Of a stretch of 64,000 nt of DNA, positions 18,577 through 26,911 are shown piece by piece. The stretch is taken from assembly GCA_029251465.1 (NCBI GenBank), contig JAQXDI010000083.1, positions 1-64,000 on the forward strand. Direction: 5' to 3'. The stretch is from Ascidiaceihabitans sp. (GTDB lineage: Bacteria > Pseudomonadota > Alphaproteobacteria > Rhodobacterales > Rhodobacteraceae). The notes below the pieces were generated by a model that was not told where the DNA came from, did not search any database, and saw only the letters and a program-made list of their open reading frames with translations. Numbering within the stretch: the stretch's first letter is position 1; each line of letters begins with the position of its first letter. Made by a program: the position numbers and the translations under genes.

Positions 18577-19181
18577 ATGTTGGTACGATGCCGGTCGGGC
18601 AGCTGATTGCGCTGTCGCTGCAAAAGCCCGCCGAGGCTGCGCGTCATGTGATTGACCTGCGCACGCCGCGCGAAGTGCTGTGGACGCTGCTGGTTTTGGC
18701 CTGTGCGCTGAACGCGATGTTGTTCTGGGTTTCAAGCGCCTTGACCCAACCGCCGCCGCCGGAATTTTCCGAAACCGGTTTGGCGTTGCCGGCGTTCCTG
18801 AGCAGTCCTCTTCTGGTGTTTGTGTTCTCGGCAGGTGGCATGGTTTTGATGATCCATCTGCTGCATTGGGTCGGAACAGTGATGGGCGGCACGGGCAGTT
18901 TGGGCGACATGCTATCGGCCTTTGTTTGGATGCAAGCATTGCGCCTTGTGGCGCAGGCAGGCGCTGTGATTTTACTGATCGTTTCGCCGCCAGTTGCGTC
19001 CCTTTACGGGTTGGTCGTGGCTGTTGTCAGCCTTTGGATCACCGTGAATTTCATCAATCAAGGGGCCAATCTTGGCTCGAACCTCAAAACAATCGGTCTT
19101 TTACTGATTGTGATGTTTGGCTTTATTTTTGGGCTTAGCTTGTTCCTCGCGGTAACAGGCCTGGCGACCATGGGGCTTTGA
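18573..19181 (+). CDS. YIP1-family membrane protein (second of two)
   Basis: A 202-residue protein starting at the ATG in the ATGA overlap; the frame opening at 18201 lies inside the previous gene and has no support. After the N-terminal RHVIDLRTPREV stretch there are about five membrane helices, the last near residues 173-198. The FVWMQALRLVAQ region is typical of Yip1-domain proteins. Probably translated together with the preceding gene. Role unknown. Confidence 0.78.
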   Translation: MNVGTMPVGQLIALSLQKPAEAARHVIDLRTPREVLWTLLVLACALNAMLFWVSSALTQPPPPEFSETGLALPAFLSSPLLVFVFSAGGMVLMIHLLHWVGTVMGGTGSLGDMLSAFVWMQALRLVAQAGAVILLIVSPPVASLYGLVVAVVSLWITVNFINQGANLGSNLKTIGLLLIVMFGFIFGLSLFLAVTGLATMGL

Positions 19182-19183
19182 AA

Positions 19184-20404
19184 ATGTACGACGTCAGCAA
19201 AATTCGGGCAGATTTTCCAATCCTGTCACGCAAAGTTAACGGCAAGCCGTTGGTCTATTTAGACAACGGTGCCTCGGCGCAAAAACCGCAGGTTGTGATC
19301 GACGCGATCACGCGCGCCTACGCCGACGAATACGCGAATGTGCATCGTGGCCTGCATTTCCTGTCGAACCTTGCGACGGATAATTACGAAGCAGTTCGCG
19401 GCAAAGTCGCGACGTTTCTAAACGCGAAATCCGAAGACGAAATCATCTTTAATTCGGGCACCACCGAAGGCATCAATATGGTGGCCTACGGTTGGGCCAT
19501 GCCGCGCATGCAAGCTGGTGACGAGATCATCCTGAGCGTGATGGAGCATCATGCAAACATCGTGCCTTGGCATTTTCTGCGCGAACGCCAAGGCGTGGTG
19601 CTGAAATGGGTAGACGTGGATGCGACCGGTGCGCTTGATCCGCAAGCGGTTCTGGATGCGATCACGCCGCGCACCAAATTGATCGCCGTGACCCATATGT
19701 CCAACGTTTTGGGCACCAAAGTTGACGTAAAAACGATCTGTGCCGGTGCCCATGCCAAAGGCGTCGCTGTGTTGGTCGATGGATCACAAGCGGCTGTGCA
19801 CATGCCGGTTGATGTTCAGGATATCGACGCTGATTTCTATGCCATCACCGGTCATAAATTGTACGGGCCGTCAGGATCCGGCGCGATCCACGTCAAATCC
19901 GAACGCATGGCTGAAATGCGTCCGTTCATTGGTGGCGGCGACATGATCCGTGAAGTGTCAAAGGATGGCGTTGTCTATAATGATGCCCCGATGATGTTCG
20001 AGGCAGGCACACCAGGGATTGTTCAAATGATCGGGATGGGCGTCGGCATCGATTACATGATGGGCCACGGGCTAGACGCGATTGCCGCCCACGAGGACAG
20101 CTTGCGCGATTATGCTGTCGCGAAATTGAACGGGTTAAACTGGATCCAAGTGCAAGGCATCACGCCGGACAAAGGCGCGATTTTCAGCTTTACGATGGAT
20201 GGGGCAGGGCATGCCCATGATATCTCGACCATTCTTGATAAAAAGGGTGTCGCGGTGCGGGCGGGTCAACATTGTACCGGTCCTTTGATGGAACACCTTG
20301 GTTTGAATGCTACGTGCCGTGCGTCTTTTGCGATGTACAACACGACAGACGAAATCGACGTCTGGATTGAAGCGTTAGAACTGGCCCATGATCTGTTTGC
20401 GTGA
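19184..20404 (+). CDS. sufS: Cysteine desulfurase SufS
   Basis: A 406-residue group II desulfurase starting [14 protein letters not shown] lysine Lys225 lies in [11 protein letters not shown] and the persulfide cysteine Cys364 in RAGQHCTGP, the SufS-type short loop. It normally needs a SufE or SufU partner, and none is encoded in this operon. It is the last gene of the suf operon. A TTG two codons earlier is less likely than the ATG. Confidence 0.96.
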   Translation: MYDVSKIRADFPILSRKVNGKPLVYLDNGASAQKPQVVIDAITRAYADEYANVHRGLHFLSNLATDNYEAVRGKVATFLNAKSEDEIIFNSGTTEGINMVAYGWAMPRMQAGDEIILSVMEHHANIVPWHFLRERQGVVLKWVDVDATGALDPQAVLDAITPRTKLIAVTHMSNVLGTKVDVKTICAGAHAKGVAVLVDGSQAAVHMPVDVQDIDADFYAITGHKLYGPSGSGAIHVKSERMAEMRPFIGGGDMIREVSKDGVVYNDAPMMFEAGTPGIVQMIGMGVGIDYMMGHGLDAIAAHEDSLRDYAVAKLNGLNWIQVQGITPDKGAIFSFTMDGAGHAHDISTILDKKGVAVRAGQHCTGPLMEHLGLNATCRASFAMYNTTDEIDVWIEALELAHDLFA

Positions 20405-20463
20405 AATGGCTGCGCAATTAGCAATTGCAGCCATGATACGCCAAAGCTATACCAAACGCAGAT

Positions 20464-20540
20464 GGTCCCATAGCTCAGCTGGATAGAGCACTCGCCTCCG
20501 AAGCGAGGGGTCGCTGGTTCAAATCCAGCTGGGACCACCA
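20464..20540 (+). tRNA. tRNA-Arg (anticodon CCG)
   Basis: A 77-base tRNA with encoded CCA. The acceptor stem GGTCCCA pairs with TGGGACC (20530-20536), the D-arm includes AGCTCAGCTGGATAGAG, and the anticodon stem CTCGC/GCGAG encloses CT-CCG-AA with the anticodon at 20498-20500. The T-arm has GGTTCAAATCC. All stems pair. It reads CGG codons. Confidence 0.97.
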
Positions 20541-20563
20541 CCATCCAATTTTACGACAGCACG

Positions 20564-20588
20564 AAAAAAGGCGTCTCGAAAGACGCCT
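20564..20588 (-). terminator. Intrinsic terminator on the minus strand
   Basis: AGGCGTCT (20569-20576) pairs with AGACGCCT (20581-20588) around CGAA. On the minus strand the stem is followed by a T-run (A20564-20569 on the plus strand). It ends the message of the DUF882 gene, 29 bases after its stop. Confidence 0.9.
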
Positions 20589-20616
20589 GCATTTCTATCA
20601 GCAATGTTGGTTGGTT

Positions 20617-21186
20617 TTAGCTGCCCCAAGACCGGACAACGCCGCAATCCATGTGCACAAAGTTGGATCCGGAATATCGGCCAACACCACCACCGCGGCA
20701 AGCAGATGCAGCGCGCGCCATTTGACCAACCGAACGGGTGGACAAACGCAGATCGGCCGCTTGGCCTTTCATGTGCAGGGAATTCTTGGCAACACCGGAC
20801 GAACGTGAACGTAACATCGCGTTGGTCTTTGGGCTGCGATAGCCGGACAGCAACATGTACGGTTCGTGGACATCCATCAAGTTGTGGGCGGCGGCCATCA
20901 CATCAACCGTGCGCAAGTCCATGGATTTGACACCATCAGTGCGCCAGTCGCGCATAAAGTAGTTCACTTCCTTGACTGCGTCTTTGATGTATTTACCTTC
21001 GATCCAGTAAATCATGTCGATGCGTTCACCGGTACGACCCGAGAACATGCGGATGCGGCGAATGTCACCTGCGCCGCGTAAAATACCTGCTGCACCAGAG
21101 ATTGTCGGAGCTGCGGCAACTGTAGTTGCAGCAAATGCGCCCAAAAGCGCACGACGGGTCAAACCCGATGATTCACCAATTGTCAT
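20617..21186 (-). CDS. Tat-exported DUF882 / M15-type peptidase
   Basis: A 189-residue protein with a twin-arginine signal (TRRALLGAFAATTVAAAP, residues 10-27), so it is probably exported folded. The mature part is a DUF882/YcbK domain of the M15 peptidase clan; zinc ligands fit SLHMKGQAADLR (His, Asp) and NFVHMDCG (His). Family members cleave or bind peptidoglycan peptides. Divergent from the L,D-transpeptidase gene, which also acts on peptidoglycan. Confidence 0.9.
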   Translation of the reverse strand: MTIGESSGLTRRALLGAFAATTVAAAPTISGAAGILRGAGDIRRIRMFSGRTGERIDMIYWIEGKYIKDAVKEVNYFMRDWRTDGVKSMDLRTVDVMAAAHNLMDVHEPYMLLSGYRSPKTNAMLRSRSSGVAKNSLHMKGQAADLRLSTRSVGQMARAASACRGGGVGRYSGSNFVHMDCGVVRSWGS

Positions 21187-21502
21187 GTCTTACGTGCCGT
21201 CCCGTTCGCCTGTACTGCGATGTTACACAGTGTTTCATCTCGTCCCCAGATGCCCCTGGTGTATTACATAAAGCGAATCGTGAACCAAGTGCTGAATCTT
21301 TCCCCCTAAATTTATCAACAGTTTTAGGCGATTTTTTGCGCAAATGGTGTCAGTTTTGCAAAATGCCGCATTTGTCGGTGCATGTAGGCCGCAGGGACCA
21401 GCTTTCTGGTGGTTTTGGCACAAATGTGAATAGACAAGCCGACAGGCATAAATCACAACCGACCGCATATACTTCGCGGACATTTTTCGATTGGGGGAAG
21501 AT
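21187..21502. promoter_or_regulatory. Divergent promoter region between two peptidoglycan genes
   Basis: 316 bases with no gene. They must hold the promoters of the DUF882 gene (-) and the L,D-transpeptidase gene (+). Two 10-bp perfect palindromes, TTTGCGCAAA (21335-21344) and TTTTGCAAAA (21354-21363), have centres 19 bases apart and may be operator sites. TATACT near 21470 is a possible -10 for the plus-strand gene, but without a good -35. Confidence 0.45.
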
Positions 21503-23110
21503 ATGACGCTGCGCGCTTACCGATTTTCACTATTTATGGCGATGTCGCTTATGGCATTGTCCTTGTTCAGCATGGCAAAACCCGCTGTTGCACAGGTCAC
21601 TGCATTCAAGCAATCCGTGGCCGAAGCCGCGGCACGCGACAAAGACATCGCGGCCTTTTATCAGGCAAACGGCTACAAAAGCATTTGGGTCGGACGCACG
21701 GGGCGTGAACGCAATCGTCGCGTGGCCTTGATCAAAGCGTTGTCCCAAGCCTCGGTGCACGGCTTGCCAGCCGCACGCTACGATGCTGGCGGACTGCAAG
21801 CCAAAATGAAAGCCGCCAAGGGCCCACGTGAGCGTGGTCAGCTTGAGGTCGAAATGAGCCGGGCATTCCTGCAATATTCGCGTGATTTGCAAACCGGTGT
21901 TTTGATCCCGAGCCGTGTTGACGCCGCCATCGTGCGTCAGGTTCCGTACCGTGATCGCACGTCCTATTTAGTCAACTTCTCTAAATCGTCACCCGCTGGT
22001 TTCTTTAAGGCGCTTGCGCCAAAAACCATGGAATACAATGCGTTGATGAAAGAAAAACTGCGCATGGAACGGCTGTTGGCCAAGGGCGGCTGGGGCGCAA
22101 AAGTACCGTCAAAGTCGCTAAAACCCGGCCAATCCGGTGCGTCTGTTGTTGCAATGCGCAACCGCTTGATCGCCATGGGCTTTATGAAACGCACATCTTC
22201 GCAAACCTATGACGAGACGATGAAATCAGGCGTTCAGCAGTTCCAGCTGGCCCATGGTTTGGCCGCAGACGGCGTGGCCGGTCCGGGCACTGTTGCAGAA
22301 ATCAACGTCGGTGTTCAGTCACGTATGCAGTCGATCATTGTCGGGATGGAGCGTGAACGTTGGGTCAATCAGGAACGCGGCAAACGCCACATTCTGGTGA
22401 ACATCCCAGACTTCACAGCCAAGATTATCGACAACGGAAAAGTCACATTCCAGACGCGCTCGGTTGTGGGCGCAAACAAAGCTGATCGCCCAACGCCGGA
22501 ATTCTCGGACGTTATGGAATACATGGTCATCAACCCAAGCTGGTATGTGCCGCGTTCTATCGTGACCAAAGAATACCTGCCTGCACTCAAGGCCAACCGC
22601 AACGCTGTACGTCACATCGAAATCACCGACAACAAAGGGCGCAAAGTGAACCGTGCCAACGTGAATTTCGCCCAGTACACCGAAAAGACGTTCCCGTTTG
22701 CGATGCGTCAACCGCCTTCAAAGGGCAACGCGCTGGGGCTGGTGAAATTCATCTTCCCGAACCGCTACAACATCTACCTGCACGATACGCCAGCCAAGAA
22801 CCTGTTCGGACGCGAAAGCCGTGCATACAGCCACGGGTGCGTCCGTCTGGCCGATCCGTTTGATTTTGCCTACGCCTTGTTGGCCAAGCAAACCAGCGAT
22901 CCAAAAGGCTTTTTCCAAGCGCAGCTGGCGACAGGCAAGGAACAACAGGTCAACCTAAAAAACCCGGTGCCTGTGCACATCATCTACCGCACAGCGTTCA
23001 CAACCGCCAAAGGTCACACGCAATATCGTCGTGATGTCTATGGCAGAGACGCGCGCATCTGGAATGCCTTGCAAAAGGCAGGGGTGGCATTGCGCGCCGT
23101 TCAAGGGTAA
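21503..23110 (+). CDS. L,D-transpeptidase, YcbB/LdtD type
   Basis: A 535-residue exported protein starting at ATG 21503 (GGGGGAAG upstream; the frame opens four codons earlier at a TTG). Order: signal peptide (cleavage about AVAQ, residue 31), N-terminal scaffold domain, a peptidoglycan-binding repeat (LKPGQSGASVVAMRNRL... GVAGPGTVAEIN), then the YkuD catalytic domain with YSHGCVRLADP, nucleophile Cys446. It forms 3-3 cross-links in peptidoglycan. Length and domain order match LdtD. Confidence 0.94.
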   Translation: MTLRAYRFSLFMAMSLMALSLFSMAKPAVAQVTAFKQSVAEAAARDKDIAAFYQANGYKSIWVGRTGRERNRRVALIKALSQASVHGLPAARYDAGGLQAKMKAAKGPRERGQLEVEMSRAFLQYSRDLQTGVLIPSRVDAAIVRQVPYRDRTSYLVNFSKSSPAGFFKALAPKTMEYNALMKEKLRMERLLAKGGWGAKVPSKSLKPGQSGASVVAMRNRLIAMGFMKRTSSQTYDETMKSGVQQFQLAHGLAADGVAGPGTVAEINVGVQSRMQSIIVGMERERWVNQERGKRHILVNIPDFTAKIIDNGKVTFQTRSVVGANKADRPTPEFSDVMEYMVINPSWYVPRSIVTKEYLPALKANRNAVRHIEITDNKGRKVNRANVNFAQYTEKTFPFAMRQPPSKGNALGLVKFIFPNRYNIYLHDTPAKNLFGRESRAYSHGCVRLADPFDFAYALLAKQTSDPKGFFQAQLATGKEQQVNLKNPVPVHIIYRTAFTTAKGHTQYRRDVYGRDARIWNALQKAGVALRAVQG

Positions 23111-23117
23111 TTCAATT

Positions 23118-23132
23118 CCCGAACGTTTCGGG
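23118..23132 (+). repeat. Short hairpin overlapping the lpxD ribosome site
   Basis: CCCGAA (23118-23123) and TTCGGG (23127-23132) form a 6-bp stem with a 3-base loop. The second arm includes most of the GGGG used as the lpxD ribosome site, so folding could reduce lpxD translation unless coupled to the upstream gene. Confidence 0.35.
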
Positions 23133-23140
23133 GATTTGAC

Positions 23141-24232
23141 ATGAACCATTCCATCAAAGACATCGCAGCGGCGCTAGGGGCAGAAGCCTTTGGCGCCGTT
23201 GATCTTTTGATCGCCTCTGTACAGGAACCGGCAAGTGCCGGACCCGATGATTTGGCATTGGCGATGGACCCAAAATATGCGGCGGACCTGACGGCAGGCA
23301 AAGCCCGCGCAGCCATGGTCTGGGACGGGGCAGACTGGCAAGCGATGGGGCTAGAGGCCGTCATTGTCTCCAAACGACCGCGATTCACGATGTCCGGTCT
23401 GACGACCATGATGGATCGCGGGCAGGGGTATAGCGCGGGTATCCACCCCAGTGCCGTGATTGATCCGGCAGCGATCCTTGGCGCTGATGTGTCTGTTGGT
23501 CCTTTGGCTGTGATTGCAGCGGGCGCGCAGATTGGTGCGGGCAGCGTAATCGGTCCGCAATGCTATGTTGGCGCGGACGCGGTTCTGGGCGCAAACGCAT
23601 TCTTGCGCGAACATGTCAGCATAGGCGCGCGCGTACGCATCGGTGATCGGTTCATCGCCCAGCCGGGCGCACGGATCGGCGGCGACGGGTTCAGCTTTGT
23701 GACCGCAGAACGCTCTGGGATCGAAGCGGCGCGTGAAAGCCTTGGCGATCAGCAAGAAACCAAAGCGCAGCCCTGGACGCGTATTCATTCGCTTGGGGCT
23801 GTGGTGATTGGTGACGATGTCGAAGTCGGTTCCACCACAACAATCGACAACGGCACCATCCGCGACACCAAGATTGGCAATGGCTGCAAATTCGACAACA
23901 ATTCGCAGATTGGCCACAACGTCGTCATCGGCAACGACTGTTTGATTTGCGGTCACGTGGCTGTCGCAGGATCGTCACGTGTGGGCAATAACGTGGTCTT
24001 GGGTGGCATGACGGGGATCAGCGACAACATCTTTGTGGGTGATCGGGTGATCACGGGCGGTGCGACCAAAGTGCTGTCAAACGTGCCTGCGGGCCGTGTC
24101 ATGTTGGGGTATCCGGCGATCCAGATGGACAAACAAATAGAGCTCTACAAACTATTGCGCCGGTTGCCACGATTGTTCCGTGATGTCGCAGGTTTGAAAA
24201 ATCCTGTTTCAAAAGACGCGCCCAACGACTAG
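23141..24232 (+). CDS. lpxD: UDP-3-O-(3-hydroxyacyl)glucosamine N-acyltransferase
   Basis: A 363-residue LpxD, third enzyme of lipid A synthesis, which adds the second hydroxyacyl chain from acyl-ACP. An N-terminal UDP-binding domain is followed by hexapeptide repeats forming the left-handed beta-helix (about residues 105-325) and a C-terminal helical tail. Catalytic His259 lies in [10 protein letters not shown]. The ACP and ketoacyl synthase genes that follow probably supply its acyl donor. ATG at 23141. Confidence 0.95.
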   Translation: MNHSIKDIAAALGAEAFGAVDLLIASVQEPASAGPDDLALAMDPKYAADLTAGKARAAMVWDGADWQAMGLEAVIVSKRPRFTMSGLTTMMDRGQGYSAGIHPSAVIDPAAILGADVSVGPLAVIAAGAQIGAGSVIGPQCYVGADAVLGANAFLREHVSIGARVRIGDRFIAQPGARIGGDGFSFVTAERSGIEAARESLGDQQETKAQPWTRIHSLGAVVIGDDVEVGSTTTIDNGTIRDTKIGNGCKFDNNSQIGHNVVIGNDCLICGHVAVAGSSRVGNNVVLGGMTGISDNIFVGDRVITGGATKVLSNVPAGRVMLGYPAIQMDKQIELYKLLRRLPRLFRDVAGLKNPVSKDAPND

Positions 24233-24262
24233 ATCACCACCAACAGCACAAAAGGTGAAAAC

Positions 24263-24523
24263 ATGAGCGTTGCCGACAAAGTGGTCAAAATCATCGCCGA
24301 GCAAGCCATGCTCGAAACGTCCGATGTCTCTTTGGACAATTCGCTTGAGGACATCGGGATCGACAGCCTTGGTTTGGTCGAGAGCATTTTCGCCATCGAA
24401 GAAGAATTCGACATCACCATCCCGTTCAACGCCAACGCGCCATCCAACAGCGACTTTGACATCACGTCAGTGGCCAAAATCATCCAAGGCATTGAGCGCC
24501 TCGTGAAAGAACAGGCGGCCTGA
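24263..24523 (+). CDS. Acyl carrier protein, specialised
   Basis: An 86-residue acyl carrier protein with the 4'-phosphopantetheine site at Ser35 (GIDSLGLVES). Helix 2 (LVESIFAIEEEFDI) is acidic as usual. The following NANAPSNSDFDITSV segment is unlike the primary AcpP, and the gene lies outside a fabD-fabG-acpP-fabF cluster. Its position between lpxD and a ketoacyl synthase suggests a carrier devoted to lipid A or another special acyl chain, comparable with AcpXL. AAGGTG precedes the ATG. Confidence 0.9.
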   Translation: MSVADKVVKIIAEQAMLETSDVSLDNSLEDIGIDSLGLVESIFAIEEEFDITIPFNANAPSNSDFDITSVAKIIQGIERLVKEQAA

Positions 24524-24528
24524 CGTAG

Positions 24529-25737
24529 ATGAAACGGGTGGTCATCACAGGTGCCGGCACCATCAACGCGCTTGGCCATTCGGTGGCCGCGACGATGGAG
24601 GCAATGCGCGAAGGGCGTTGCGGTATTGGCCCGTTGGAGTTCCGTGATGTTGAGCGCTTGTCGATCCAGATCGGTGGACAGGTGCGCGGGTTTGAGGCCG
24701 AAGGGCGCTACAACCGTCAGCAAATGTCACTGTACGATCGCTACACCCAGTTCACGCTGGCAGCTGCGGCCGAGGCGATTACGCAATCCGGCATCACCTT
24801 CAGTGGTGAAACCGCAGCCAAATCCGGCGTGGTTCTCGGCACCGCAGGTGGTGGTGTCAGCACGTGGGATGACAATTACCGCGCCGTCTACGAAGAGGGC
24901 AAAAACCGCGTGCACCCGTTTGTCGTACCAAAGCTGATGAACAATGCCGCTGCTAGCCACGTCAGCATGGAATACAACCTCAAGGGGCCGTCGTTCACCG
25001 TCTCGACCGCCTGTGCGTCGTCCAATCACGCCATGGCACAAGCGTTCCAAATGGTGCGTTCGGGCATGGCACCGGCGATGCTGACGGGCGGGTCTGAATC
25101 GATGCTGTGCTTTGGTGGCGTCAAAGCGTGGGAAGGTCTACGGGTCATGTCCAAAGACGCTTGCCGTCCGTTTTCAGCCAACCGCAACGGCATGGTGCAG
25201 GGCGAGGGCGCTGGCATCTTCGTCTTTGAAGAATATGAACATGCGCGCGCCCGTGGTGCCGAAATCCTGTGCGAAGTCGCAGGGTTCGCCATGTCATCAG
25301 ATGCCGCCGACATCGTGATGCCGTCCAAAAATGGCGCTGCGCGGGCAATGGCAGGCGCGCTTGCAGATGCTGGCGTGAACCCAGACCAAGTTGGCTATAT
25401 CAACGCGCACGGCACCGGCACAGCGGCGAACGACAAGACCGAATGCGCGGCAGTGGCGGATGTGTTTGGGCCACACGCGGATCAGTTGATGATCTCGTCG
25501 ACGAAGTCCATGCACGGGCATCTGATCGGCGGCACGGGTGCGGTTGAACTATTGGCCTGCATAATGGCCCTGCGTGACGGGGTCATTGCGCCCACAATCG
25601 GCTACGAAGAACCGGACCCTGAATGCGCGCTAGACGTCGTACCAAACGAGGCACGCGATGCGTCGGTCGATCTGGTGTTGTCCAATGCATTTGCTTTTGG
25701 CGGCATGAACGCCGTGTTGGCCTTGCGCAAAATTTAA
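24529..25737 (+). CDS. Beta-ketoacyl-ACP synthase (KAS II / FabF-like)
   Basis: A 402-residue condensing enzyme with the Cys-His-His set: Cys162 (STACASS), His294 (NAHGTGT) and His331 (STKSMHGHLIGG), with Lys326. It extends acyl-ACP by two carbons. It begins 5 bases after the ACP gene, so the two probably work together. The active-site cysteine is followed by Ala-Ser-Ser as in FabF. Acyl-chain preference cannot be read. Confidence 0.93.
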   Translation: MKRVVITGAGTINALGHSVAATMEAMREGRCGIGPLEFRDVERLSIQIGGQVRGFEAEGRYNRQQMSLYDRYTQFTLAAAAEAITQSGITFSGETAAKSGVVLGTAGGGVSTWDDNYRAVYEEGKNRVHPFVVPKLMNNAAASHVSMEYNLKGPSFTVSTACASSNHAMAQAFQMVRSGMAPAMLTGGSESMLCFGGVKAWEGLRVMSKDACRPFSANRNGMVQGEGAGIFVFEEYEHARARGAEILCEVAGFAMSSDAADIVMPSKNGAARAMAGALADAGVNPDQVGYINAHGTGTAANDKTECAAVADVFGPHADQLMISSTKSMHGHLIGGTGAVELLACIMALRDGVIAPTIGYEEPDPECALDVVPNEARDASVDLVLSNAFAFGGMNAVLALRKI

Positions 25738-25751
25738 GGCCCAGTACGAAA

Positions 25752-25781
25752 AAAGTGCCTCGCATTTCTGCAAGGCACTTT
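25752..25781. terminator. Bidirectional terminator after the ketoacyl synthase gene
   Basis: AAAGTGCCT (25752-25760) and AGGCACTTT (25773-25781) form a 9-bp stem between convergent genes, with A-rich and T-rich flanks on the two strands. Confidence 0.8.
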
Positions 25782-25806
25782 CGGGAGTTTTCGTGTTTTC
25801 AGTGAC

Positions 25807-26430
25807 TTATTGCTGAATGATCGATGATTTTTCAAATCCAGCTGTAAAGCCTGTCAACGACAGGTTCAGATTAACTTTCTGATCCGGTGCCAAGGCCGGT
25901 ACGATTGTGATCGTGGCTTTGGACCCTTTTTTGAACACAGCCACATCCGCCGCTGTCAAACCGATGCGGGCATAACAGCCAACCGGATTGCAGAATGCGA
26001 AAGGATAGCGACGGGCAGACCCGCCATCAACTGTGATGGTCAACTGGTTCGGAAGCGCTGTTTCCAACGGGACAACGACAGTCGCGCCCGCGATGGCTTT
26101 GCCGCCTTCTGGCAAGCGAAACATGGTGAATTCTGCGACCGGAACGCCTTCGCCGTCGTCCATCAGCTGGTACAACTGGCATGGATCTTCTTCGGCTTCG
26201 GTTTTGATGCACCGCATTTCCCAATCGCCGATTTCCTCAAGCGTATAAGGTTGGCCCAAATTCGGGTCTTTGTTTGCGTCTTCACCAAGGCTCAGCTGCG
26301 ATTCAACTTGCGATGCCGTGCCCTCAGATGTGCCTTCTTCTGGTTTTGCTGTTTCCTGAGCAAACGCCATGCCCGAGGTTGCCAGCAGCAGGGCTGCACT
26401 GAACAAAGTTGTTTTGCGGAAAGTCATCAT
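25807..26430 (-). CDS. Invasion-associated locus B (IalB) family protein
   Basis: A 207-residue periplasmic protein: signal peptide (cleavage after AFA, about residue 24), an acidic low-complexity linker (ETAKPEEGTSEG), then the IalB domain with GDWEMRCIK, DPCQLYQLMDD, AGATVVVPLET and FCNPVGCYARIGL. Its four cysteines probably form disulfides. The name comes from Bartonella; in marine Rhodobacteraceae the role is unknown. Two adjacent ATGs (26430, 26427) are possible starts. Confidence 0.9.
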   Translation of the reverse strand: MMTFRKTTLFSAALLLATSGMAFAQETAKPEEGTSEGTASQVESQLSLGEDANKDPNLGQPYTLEEIGDWEMRCIKTEAEEDPCQLYQLMDDGEGVPVAEFTMFRLPEGGKAIAGATVVVPLETALPNQLTITVDGGSARRYPFAFCNPVGCYARIGLTAADVAVFKKGSKATITIVPALAPDQKVNLNLSLTGFTAGFEKSSIIQQ

Positions 26431-26600
26431 TTTTGGTCCACCACTTTTTATATTTTGTCCTGATTATCACGGCGGATTGCGAGTGTCAGTGGGGAACTCG
26501 CGACTTTCTGGCGCGGATGAGCAAATTTTTGCGTGTCATTTTGATGATTTACGACAGGGCGTCACAATTTGCCGATCAGCGCGGCCTGTCATGTGTCAGA

Positions 26601-26672
26601 AATAGAAAAAGAGAGCTTTTTCAGCTCTCTTTCCCAATGTCGTCTCCCCGTCGGACTGGCCAACTTATTATT
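26601..26672 (-). ncRNA. Putative small RNA B, downstream of small RNA A
   Basis: About 72 nt on the minus strand. A good promoter (next entry) points here, and the transcript would end in a 10-bp stem (26608-26617 with 26623-26632, loop TTTTC on the plus strand) followed by a T-rich tract on the minus strand. Its body contains GGCCAGTC, complementary to GACTGGCC of small RNA A, and GGGGAG, which can pair with the CUCCC loop of A. No ORF with a ribosome site is visible. Small-RNA status is inferred from promoter plus terminator. Confidence 0.45.
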
Positions 26673-26678
26673 GAAGAG

Positions 26679-26707
26679 AAATTACGTAACCAAACGCGCA
26701 GGGTCAA
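26679..26707 (-). promoter_or_regulatory. Predicted promoter of small RNA B
   Basis: On the minus strand TTGACC (26707-26702), a 17-base spacer and TAATTT (26684-26679), a good sigma-70-type match inside an otherwise geneless stretch. Confidence 0.55.
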
Positions 26708-26756
26708 CATAAAAATTGTAACTTATGCGTCAAATTCGCGGCTTTTACCCGATGGT

Positions 26757-26830
26757 AAAAAAGGGCCGTACCTTAAGGCACGGCCAGTCTGACAGGGAGG
26801 AAGTGTCAGGTGCCAAGGACATGTAGGCAC
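26757..26830 (-). ncRNA. Putative small RNA A with an anti-Shine-Dalgarno loop
   Basis: About 74 nt on the minus strand, almost all structured. Hairpin 1: GTGCC/GGCAC (26830-26826 with 26814-26810). Hairpin 2: CTGACA/TGTCAG (26809-26804 with 26794-26789) with the nine-base loop CTTCCTCCC, which is complementary to ribosome-binding sites. Hairpin 3: a 9-bp stem with one G-T pair (26785-26777 with 26772-26764), loop TTAA, followed by six Ts, a strong intrinsic terminator. TATATT at 26842-26837 is a plausible -10, though the -35 is weak. Exposed CCUCC loops next to a terminator are typical of alphaproteobacterial trans-acting small RNAs. It is divergent from the ATPase gene at 26912. Confidence 0.55.
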
Positions 26831-26911
26831 AAGACAAATATAACTATGGCCCCGAAAGGTTAAGTTTGTATGGTCGGGGCGAATAAAGAGATGACCAAAA
26901 GGTAAACGTGT

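Noticed and set aside
26409..26792. 127-codon plus-strand frame in the IalB-ATPase gap
   Set aside because: Runs antisense through both putative small RNAs and their terminators, lacks a ribosome site and any domain.
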